In this document: in pieces, positions 36,280 through 42,809 of the stretch
How the letters are laid out: every line of letters begins with the position of its first letter
How positions within the stretch are numbered: position 1 is the first letter of the stretch
From: Bacteroidota bacterium
GTDB taxonomy: Bacteria; Bacteroidota; Bacteroidia; Chitinophagales; Chitinophagaceae
Assembly (NCBI GenBank): GCA_018267545.1
Contig: JAFDYG010000466.1
Location: 186,001-250,000 of the forward strand
Reading direction: 5' to 3'
Length of the DNA stretch: 64,000 nucleotides
Position numbers and translations under genes: made by a program
The notes under the pieces: generated by a model
What the model saw: the letters and a program-made list of their open reading frames with translations, nothing else
The model's database searches: none
What the model was told of the DNA's origin: nothing

Positions 36280-37248
36280 ATGGAAGCTGCTTACCGTATT
36301 TTTTCTATAGTAACTTTACTCACAATTTTTATTGGGTGTTCGAAGAAAGGAGACACGCCTTCGGCGGAGGGAGGAGCGGCGTGCTCGACGACGAAGGCGG
36401 ATGCGGAGAGCATTGCTATTTTTCCAGCGGACAACGCGTGGCATCAGGATATTTCCGGGTCGGCTGTAGATGCGTATAGTACGCAGATCTTGTCGGCGTA
36501 TTCGGGCACGGGGGTAAAGGCGGATTTCGGGAGTGGGTTGTATGAGGGGAAGATTATTGGGATTCCGTTCAATGTCGTGTGTGCGAGTCAGCCGAAGGTG
36601 GCGATAAAGTTTAGGGCTAATGACTATGACGATAATTATGGAGATGAGAGTGATCCGGGGCCATATCCGATTCCGTTGAATGCGGCGATCGAGCCTCCGG
36701 GGGATGCGCACGTGATCGTGGTAGACAAAGACAACAAGAAGCTTTATGAGCTATATAACGCAAGTGTGAATGGGGATCATTGGGAGGCGTCGAGCGGGGC
36801 GGTTTTCGATCTGGCCTCGAATACGTTGAGGAAGGATGGATGGACGTCGGCGGATGCGGCGGGGCTGCCGATATTTCCTGGGCTGGTGCGGTATGATGAA
36901 ATGCTGAAGGGTACTATCAATCATGCGATACGGTTTACGCTGGCGAAATCGCATACGGTAGCGGCGCATATTTCACCGGCGCGTCATGAGGGAAATGGGA
37001 CGGGGACGATGCATACGGCGTTGCCATTCGGGGCGAGGATAAGGCTGAAGGCCAGCTATGATATCAGTAAGTTTCCGGCGCATGTGCAGGTGATATTGAC
37101 GGCGATGAAGAAGTATGGGTTGATTTTGGCGGATATCGGGAGCGATATGTATATCAGCGGTGCGCCGGATGACAGGTGGAGCAATGATGAGCTGCAGAAG
37201 CTGGGGCAGGTGAAGGCGTCGGATTTCGAGGTGGTGAAGTTTAATTAG
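36280..37248 (+). CDS. Secreted lipoprotein of a widespread uncharacterised family
   Basis: 322 aa; leader ending TIFIGCSKKGD, lipid Cys near residue 20. The mature part has recognisable conserved blocks: FPADNAWHQDISGSAVD, GIPFNVV…QPKVAIKF, ESDPGPYPIPLNAAIE, HVIVVDKDNKKLYELYNA, TLRKDGWTSADAAGLPIFPGLVRYDE, and GLILADIGSDMYISGAPD. I recall this block order from a broadly distributed secreted family with no assigned activity. Conserved Asp, His and Trp residues suggest an enzyme but nothing more. It is 57 bases downstream of the glutaminase-family gene and may be the last gene of the PUL-like operon or a separate unit. Confidence 0.7.
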   Translation: MEAAYRIFSIVTLLTIFIGCSKKGDTPSAEGGAACSTTKADAESIAIFPADNAWHQDISGSAVDAYSTQILSAYSGTGVKADFGSGLYEGKIIGIPFNVVCASQPKVAIKFRANDYDDNYGDESDPGPYPIPLNAAIEPPGDAHVIVVDKDNKKLYELYNASVNGDHWEASSGAVFDLASNTLRKDGWTSADAAGLPIFPGLVRYDEMLKGTINHAIRFTLAKSHTVAAHISPARHEGNGTGTMHTALPFGARIRLKASYDISKFPAHVQVILTAMKKYGLILADIGSDMYISGAPDDRWSNDELQKLGQVKASDFEVVKFN

Positions 37249-37677
37249 ATGGATAGAGCTGGTTCAAAAACCGAAAGACCGCCCCTTGCGGAACGGCCCC
37301 GGATGTTTGTCGAACCAAGACAAAACTGTTAGTCACACAGAAATACGGACCTCACCTTGTATAATTGCTAACGGACCAAGAGACGATGTTGATGATGGGG
37401 AAATAAATGCGTTCAGATGTGGTGTGGGAAGGGTAAGCTACCGGGCGAGTTCGCGACCGGGCGAAGGAAGGACGGGGAGAGGCAGAACTTCTGATTGCTG
37501 CGAGGGCGTAAAGCCCAGCCATCAGGAATAAGACTTTTATCATTGCTGGATGTTTCGATTGTTACGAACTCAAAAGTATATCAGGGCGATAGGGTTTGGG
37601 ACGCTAGTTTCCCAACGGTGGAATTTAACAGACGGAAGGCGGGAAAAATCATAGCTTTGGATAAAACGAAATGTCAT
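37249..37677. other. 429-base intergenic stretch without a clear gene
   Basis: No convincing gene seen. A 63-codon minus-strand frame (37352-37543) begins with a hydrophobic MIKVLFLMAGLYALAAI-like leader but its remainder is low-information and Ser/Arg-rich; it could be a small exported peptide or chance. A plus-strand frame extends in from 37495 but the likely start of the next gene is 37678. No tRNA or terminator identified. Confidence 0.4.
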
Positions 37678-38283
37678 ATGTCGTCCAAACTTTATTTAAC
37701 CTTATCTGCGCTTCTTTTTTCCCTGGTCCTATTGGGGCAATCTCAACAATATGCTGTTTTTAATAGAACTCTTTCGATAGAAGGGGATCGCATTCATCTC
37801 GACGCGAAGAAGGGAATGGGTGTCGCCTGGGTGAAGGGAATGAGCTTTTCTACGGGGACTATCGAATTCGACGTGAAGGGTAAGGATGTGCTGCAGCAGA
37901 GCTTTGTCGGGGTTGCTTTTCATGGTTTAAATGATTCCACTTATGAGGCGATTTACTTTAGGCCGTTCAACTTCCGTTCGACGGATGAGGTGAGAAAGGT
38001 GCATGCGGTACAATATATAGCGCAGCCGGAGTATCACTGGGAGCTGTTACGGACGAAGTTTCCGGGCAAGTATGAGAAGGGGATTTCTCCCGCGCCGGAT
38101 CCAAACGAGTGGTTTCATGTGAAGGTTGTGGTCGGGGATAAAAAGGTGGAGGTGTTTGTGAACGGACAGGGGACGTATTCATTATTGGTGGAGCCGACCC
38201 TGGTCAATGAGCGGGGGAGGATGTTGGGTTTTTGGGTTGGGGAGGGGTCGGATGGAGACTGGAAAAATCTAAAAGTCAAATAA
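37678..38283 (+). CDS. Secreted LamG/DUF1080-like protein
   Basis: 201 aa from ATG 37678, the first codon with a signal peptide behind it (MSSKLYLTLSALLFSLVLLG); the frame extends to 37495 but those residues look non-coding. The mature part is a concanavalin-like beta-sandwich: TGTIEFDVKGKD, SFVGVAFHGLNDSTYEAIYFRPFNF, WFHVKVVVGDKKVEVFVNG, LGFWVGEGSDGDWKNLKVK. This resembles DUF1080/3-keto-disaccharide-hydrolase-type and LamG domains, which bind or cleave saccharides. Short single-domain version; catalytic activity uncertain. Located between the PUL-like operon and an acyltransferase. Confidence 0.75.
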   Translation: MSSKLYLTLSALLFSLVLLGQSQQYAVFNRTLSIEGDRIHLDAKKGMGVAWVKGMSFSTGTIEFDVKGKDVLQQSFVGVAFHGLNDSTYEAIYFRPFNFRSTDEVRKVHAVQYIAQPEYHWELLRTKFPGKYEKGISPAPDPNEWFHVKVVVGDKKVEVFVNGQGTYSLLVEPTLVNERGRMLGFWVGEGSDGDWKNLKVK

Positions 38284-38353
38284 TATTTACACGAAAGTGG
38301 TATAGGATGGAAGAGAGAAGAAGCTGAGATTTGCAAAATTATTCTTCTAGCCT

Positions 38354-39511
38354 ATGCAGCACCCGCGTACTCGCTATTTAGCGAACCTAACCCCTTTGCG
38401 TGGAATCGCAGCTTTGCTGACGGTGCTTTATCATGCCGATCTTATTTTTGGCCATGGGGGCAACCTGCTCCTTCCTTTCAAGTTCTCGCTGTTGTTTACG
38501 AAGCTGTATTTAATGGTGGATTTCTTCTTTATCCTGAGCGGCTTCATCCTTTGTCATGTATATGCACAGTGGTTTAGTATCGTAGTGAGCTGGCCTGCGT
38601 TCAAGAAGTTTACGCTGGCGAGGCTGGGGAGGGTGTATCCGTTGCATGTGGCCACGTTGTGGTATTTGATCCTGGTACGGGTAATTTTTTTATGTTTCGG
38701 GGGTGTGGATACGGAGCCTTTCTCCGGTGAGAGCTTCACCTGGGTGTCGATTCCTACGAATTTATTGCTGATCCAGAGCATGAATGTGCATGGGTGGTTT
38801 AGTTGGAACAATGCGGCCTGGTCGATCAGCACCGAGTGGTGGATGTATATGCTGTTTCCGTTGCTGGTGGGTCCGTTTTTGCGGTTCAAGCGTTGGTTTA
38901 GGGTTTTGGTAGGGCTTTTGTGTGTGGGAGGATATTTGTTTATCATGTTCTTTCTGCGATCGAGGGTGACGGTGCCGTCTTCGCTTTCTTTTCTTGGGAC
39001 GAATGTCGTGCCGGATATCAACGTTGCGTATCAGTATGGGTTTGTGAGGTGCTTTTGTGGTTTTGTCCTGGGGATGGTCGTTTGGAGGGCTTATACGGAA
39101 GGATTTGCGCGAAAGTTTTTTGCGAATGGGGTGACCTTGCTGGCTTGGGTGGTGGGGATTGTGATCTGTCTTCACTTTGCGGTATATGACGTGCTGACCG
39201 TTTGTTTCTTTCCTGCGGTGATTCTTTCTGCGGCGTATGGAAGCAAGACTATCGACCGGGTGTTTTCGGGGCGTGCGGTGCAAAGGCTGGGGGATCTATC
39301 CTTTTCTATTTACCTGGTGCATCAGCCGATACTTTATACGTGGATGATGGCGCAGGCGCTGTTTCATCTGTCTGTTCCAGTGCCTGGGTTCTGGGTGGGG
39401 TGGTTGATTGGTGCTGTTTTTGTGGCGTTGACTATTTGGGTCGCGTCGGGGACCTACAAATATATTGAAGTGCCCGCTCGGAAGTGGCTCAATGGGTTAT
39501 ACACCTGTTAG
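38354..39511 (+). CDS. Acyltransferase-3 family membrane protein
   Basis: 385 aa with about ten transmembrane helices. N-terminal signature LTPLRGIAALLTVLYHADLIFG contains the conserved Arg and the proposed active-site His (LYHA), followed by FFFILSGFILCHVY with the conserved FxxSGF, RLGRVYPLHVATLW, and WSISTEWWMYMLFPLL. This OafA/YrhL-type enzyme transfers acyl (often acetyl) groups to extracellular polysaccharide, peptidoglycan or lipid sugars. Substrate unknown. It ends 2 bases before the convergent ATPase gene that closes the eCIS operon. Confidence 0.92.
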   Translation: MQHPRTRYLANLTPLRGIAALLTVLYHADLIFGHGGNLLLPFKFSLLFTKLYLMVDFFFILSGFILCHVYAQWFSIVVSWPAFKKFTLARLGRVYPLHVATLWYLILVRVIFLCFGGVDTEPFSGESFTWVSIPTNLLLIQSMNVHGWFSWNNAAWSISTEWWMYMLFPLLVGPFLRFKRWFRVLVGLLCVGGYLFIMFFLRSRVTVPSSLSFLGTNVVPDINVAYQYGFVRCFCGFVLGMVVWRAYTEGFARKFFANGVTLLAWVVGIVICLHFAVYDVLTVCFFPAVILSAAYGSKTIDRVFSGRAVQRLGDLSFSIYLVHQPILYTWMMAQALFHLSVPVPGFWVGWLIGAVFVALTIWVASGTYKYIEVPARKWLNGLYTC

Positions 39512-39513
39512 CT

Positions 39514-40842
39514 TTATGGCACGAAGGGTTTACCCTGTTTATTGAGTTCGATTTGAATGCCTTTTTGGACGTCGGCCAGGTGGATAGCCAGGGGTTTTTG
39601 GGTGTTTCGTTCGAGGGCTTTAAGGGAGGCGTAGTGGACGACGTTGATAATGCTGCCGCCTGCCAGCTCGTATTTTTTTACTTCTTCGGGAATATCGACG
39701 GATGGGTTATAGACGGCTCCGTCCGGAAAAGACTTCTTCCAAATCTCTTTTCGTTCCCTGGCGTCGGGGAAGGGAAAGCGGAGGATGGCATTGAAGCGAC
39801 GGATGAAGGCTTCGTCGATATTGTTTTTCATATTGGTGGCGAGGATGATGAGGCCGTTGTAGTCTTCGATACGCTGGAGCAGGTAGGAGACTTCCTGGTT
39901 GGCGTATTTGTCGTTGGAATCGCGGACGCTGGTGCGTTTGCCAAAGAGGGCGTCGGCTTCGTCGAAGAAGAGGATCCAGCCTTTGTCTTCGGCGCGGGCG
40001 AATAGGAGCTCGAGGTTTTTTTCGGTTTCACCGATGTATTTCGAGACGACCATGGAGAGGTCGATCTTGTAGACGTCTTTTTGCATCTCTTTACCGAGGA
40101 GAGCGGCGGTGAGTGTCTTACCCGTGCCTGGCGGTCCATAAAACAGGGCGCGATAGCCTTTCTTCAGCCGGTCGCTCATACCGAGCTCGTTCATCAGGTG
40201 GTCATTGTACTTCAGCCAATTGGTGATTTCATTGATCTGGGATTGAAGCTCGTCGTTGATGACGAGGGAGTCCCAGGAGCGTTTCTCCCTGATGAGACGG
40301 GCGGGGAAGCTGCTGTTGAAGTGAGGGGCGGAGGGGCGTCCGATGAGGAAGGTATCGATATAATCCTGCGAGATGATGATTCTTCCGCTCATGAGGGGCT
40401 CGCCGTAGGGGACGTCTTCGAGCCAGAGGATTTTCTTCTGGCCGAAGGTGTGTTCGGAGCCGAAAAGCTGCTGGAGGACGAGGCGTTGTTGTTTGTCCTC
40501 GCCGGCAAGTATAAAGAGAGCGGTTTCGCCGGTTGGGAGGAAGCTGCGGGAGTTCTTCCCGCGGACTCCGCCGAGCTTGGGGAAGTTGGTGTTATTGGGC
40601 AGCTTGCTTTCGATGGCTTCGTCGAAGAGGTGGGGGTGAAAGTGGGGGGCGAGGCCGATGAGCAAGAGGGTAGCTTCGAGGCCGTTTAGCTTATTGTCGG
40701 TGATGAACTTTGCGATGGGCAGCTGCCATTTTTTGGGTGGGGGAAGGACGGGATTGGCAATGGGGGTATCGGATGGAAAATATTGATCGAGCCGATAACG
40801 GATTAGCTGATCGAGGTATTGAAATTCGGGAACTGTGGACAT
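39514..40842 (-). CDS. eCIS AAA+ ATPase (Afp15-like)
   Basis: 442 aa from ATG 40842; a TTG at 40851 in frame is also possible. N-terminal ~190 residues contain no known catalytic motif. AAA+ core: Walker A GPPGTGKTLTAALLGKE, Walker B WILFFDEADALFG, sensor 1 IILATNMKNNIDEAFIRRFN with the Arg finger, and a lid domain. This family is a standard component of extracellular contractile injection systems (Afp15/Pvc15 type), thought to take part in assembly or cargo handling. It is the last gene of the run and follows the DUF4157 gene closely. The organism therefore has the ATPase found in almost all eCIS loci and absent from classical phage tails. Confidence 0.93.
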   Translation of the reverse strand: MSTVPEFQYLDQLIRYRLDQYFPSDTPIANPVLPPPKKWQLPIAKFITDNKLNGLEATLLLIGLAPHFHPHLFDEAIESKLPNNTNFPKLGGVRGKNSRSFLPTGETALFILAGEDKQQRLVLQQLFGSEHTFGQKKILWLEDVPYGEPLMSGRIIISQDYIDTFLIGRPSAPHFNSSFPARLIREKRSWDSLVINDELQSQINEITNWLKYNDHLMNELGMSDRLKKGYRALFYGPPGTGKTLTAALLGKEMQKDVYKIDLSMVVSKYIGETEKNLELLFARAEDKGWILFFDEADALFGKRTSVRDSNDKYANQEVSYLLQRIEDYNGLIILATNMKNNIDEAFIRRFNAILRFPFPDARERKEIWKKSFPDGAVYNPSVDIPEEVKKYELAGGSIINVVHYASLKALERNTQKPLAIHLADVQKGIQIELNKQGKPFVP

Positions 40843-40847
40843 GCTGA

Positions 40848-42197
40848 TCAAGAGGGTATTTTATGGTCTATGAGATTGGGTTTTGTTCCTTTTTCTCCGC
40901 AGCAGGCCCAGTGATAGGTGAGCTCGTGTGGTACGGGGCCGGAGACGTCACCGCCGAGGCGTGGGTCTTGTGTGCTGGAGAAGAGACCTCCGGCTGCGGT
41001 CTTCGAATTATAGCGAACCATGTGATCGGGCAGGTCGTTTTCGCCTACGTTGTCATGGTAATGAGCAACGGCTTTCCAGGAGGCAAAGCCCAGGGTATGG
41101 CCGGAGCCGTCGGCGGCTTTTGTTTTATAAGCAAAGGAGTCCAATTCCGGTCTGATATCGGTCGATTTGGGGTCTACGCGCCAGGCCTCGTAGTAGTGCA
41201 GCGGGCTTTTCAATTTCTTTTCGGGGATGGGGCGCATGTTGCAATCGAATGCCTGATATTGGATGGAGACTTCCTGTATGATCCAGCCGCCCTTGTCTCC
41301 GGCTTCATGATCTATGTTCCAGGCAGCGTCCCAGATGAGCTCGCCGCAGCCTTCGTCCATGATGGAGCCGGAGCTGATGGATAGCTTGGGTACGACGTAT
41401 TTGGGGGGCTCTTTGGGTTGATCTTTTGCGGATTTGCTTTTTGTTTTTGGGTGGGCTTGCTTGTCGTGGTCGCATTGTACCTGGTCGCGGTAGGCGCCGC
41501 CGGTTTGCTGGACGACGTGGGTGAGCTCGTGGGCTAGCAGGTGCTGGCCGCTGGTGGAGTCGGGGTTGTACTTTCCGCTATTGAAGTAGATATCTTTTCC
41601 GTGCGTGAAGGCCTGGGCGCCGAGTTCCTTGTTCATGCCGACGGAATCGGCGCCGGTGTGGATGTTGACGTCGTGGAAGCTGGTTCCGAATGCGGACTCC
41701 ATCTGGTAGCGGGTGGATTCGGGCATGGACTGACCTTTTCCGCGGGTGCTGTCTATGAGATTCGAGACGCCTGCGGATGCTTCTTCCTGTTCGCAGTGGG
41801 CGCATTTGGTTTGGAGCTTGGGATTCTCGTGGGTGTCGGATTTTGTTTGGACTTCGGGTTTCTCCTGGATATCACGGTCGTTTCTGATTCGCTGGTCATT
41901 GGTGGAGAAGTTTTCGTCTTCGATGGGAGTGGAGAGGCGCTGGATGGAGCTGATCTCCTGGCGTTGGACGGCGGGGCCGTCTTCCATGTCTTTTTTGGCG
42001 ACGATTTTGTCGGCTACGCTGTCTGCTTCCTTTTCATATTTATCGTTCGGTTTACCGATCATCATGCTGGTTTGGAAGAAGGGTTCTTCCTGTTTGGTTT
42101 GCACCGCTTCGCCATGGCCGAAGAAGGATTCCTGTCCGGGTGTGCTACTTGGGCCATAGGCTGATTTGCCGGTTCGATAGCTGCTGCTTTTGTGCAT
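40848..42197 (-). CDS. DUF4157 (eCIS-core) metallopeptidase-like protein
   Basis: 449 aa from ATG 42197 (earlier in-frame codons to 42350 are unlikely). N-terminal ~45 residues are polar with SFFG at 24-27 and FFQ at 40-42. An acidic DKYEKEADSVADKI segment (52-65) precedes a variable linker; a Cys pair KCAHC lies near 131-135. The DUF4157 domain is about 155-235: YQMESAFGTSFHDVNIHTG, GAQAFTHGKDIYFN and HELTH at 223-227, an intact HExxH zinc-binding motif. The C-terminal ~200 residues (KLSISSGSIMDEGCGELIWD … VPHELTYHWACCGEKG) do not match anything I know and may be the variable effector part. DUF4157 is the best-known marker of eCIS loci and is often attached to toxin domains. Located between the DUF4241 gene and the ATPase. 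Confidence 0.9.
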   Translation of the reverse strand: MHKSSSYRTGKSAYGPSSTPGQESFFGHGEAVQTKQEEPFFQTSMMIGKPNDKYEKEADSVADKIVAKKDMEDGPAVQRQEISSIQRLSTPIEDENFSTNDQRIRNDRDIQEKPEVQTKSDTHENPKLQTKCAHCEQEEASAGVSNLIDSTRGKGQSMPESTRYQMESAFGTSFHDVNIHTGADSVGMNKELGAQAFTHGKDIYFNSGKYNPDSTSGQHLLAHELTHVVQQTGGAYRDQVQCDHDKQAHPKTKSKSAKDQPKEPPKYVVPKLSISSGSIMDEGCGELIWDAAWNIDHEAGDKGGWIIQEVSIQYQAFDCNMRPIPEKKLKSPLHYYEAWRVDPKSTDIRPELDSFAYKTKAADGSGHTLGFASWKAVAHYHDNVGENDLPDHMVRYNSKTAAGGLFSSTQDPRLGGDVSGPVPHELTYHWACCGEKGTKPNLIDHKIPS

Positions 42198-42208
42198 TTG
42201 GAAATCAT

Positions 42209-42799
42209 TTATATGATACTGAAATCGATTGTAATGGTAACGGGTTTGTTGTTTGCTGTGCCCCACCATGCGGTGTACTGGCCGTCGCCGAGGCCGCTGG
42301 CGAACATGGGGATGGTATCCTTTTTTTCCCTGAAGGGTTGGTGGAGGCACCAGTCTCCGGCGCTGCGGGACGTGGGGGTTGCGTTTGCTCTGAACTCTTT
42401 ATTCAATATGTCTTCATAATAATTGCCTTTGGGGTGAGCGGCTTTGTATTCCGTTAGAAGCCGGCAGAATCGCTCCGACGTCGACTGGTCTATAAAACAG
42501 CTGAGGCCGGCGTCTACCATGTGCGTATTTCCGCCCCATTCTGTCAGGGCGGGTTCCCATGCCGTGGCTGGTTTAGTCGAAAACAGCACTCTGGCGAATG
42601 CCACTCTTAGGTTTACCAGGAGCAGCTGTACCGGAAATTGGCCCTTCGGCACTTCGGTTATGAAGGGCGGGCTGGTACAGGTTTGAAAGGGGTCGCAGGC
42701 GATAAGGACGCCAGTTGGCACGGTCAGGTCTCCGACTTCTATAATCGTTGCTCCTTCGGGCGGGTTATCGAATAGTAGTGACAGGTCTTTCATGTTCAA
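42209..42799 (-). CDS. DUF4241-domain protein inside the eCIS operon
   Basis: 196 aa. Family features of DUF4241 (PF14025): GDLTVPTGVLIACDPFQ near residues 23-40, VPKGQFPVQLLLVNLRVAFARVLF, the WEPALTE block, DAGLSCFIDQ near 98-107, and a C-terminal PMFASGLGDGQYTAWWG near 165-181. No signal peptide or transmembrane segment. DUF4241 has no established biochemical role; it occurs sporadically in polymorphic-toxin and immunity contexts. It sits 10 bases downstream of the big cargo candidate and 11 bases upstream of the DUF4157 gene, so it could be an immunity protein, chaperone or second cargo. It lacks the SFFG/FFQ signature of its neighbours. Confidence 0.8.
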   Translation of the reverse strand: MNMKDLSLLFDNPPEGATIIEVGDLTVPTGVLIACDPFQTCTSPPFITEVPKGQFPVQLLLVNLRVAFARVLFSTKPATAWEPALTEWGGNTHMVDAGLSCFIDQSTSERFCRLLTEYKAAHPKGNYYEDILNKEFRANATPTSRSAGDWCLHQPFREKKDTIPMFASGLGDGQYTAWWGTANNKPVTITIDFSII

Positions 42800-42809
42800 A
42801 AATTAGTGA

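Noticed and set aside
37352-37543. 63-residue minus-strand frame with a hydrophobic start
   Set aside because: Leader-like first 17 residues, but the rest is Ser/Arg-rich with no conservation clue; kept only as a possibility in the intergenic entry.
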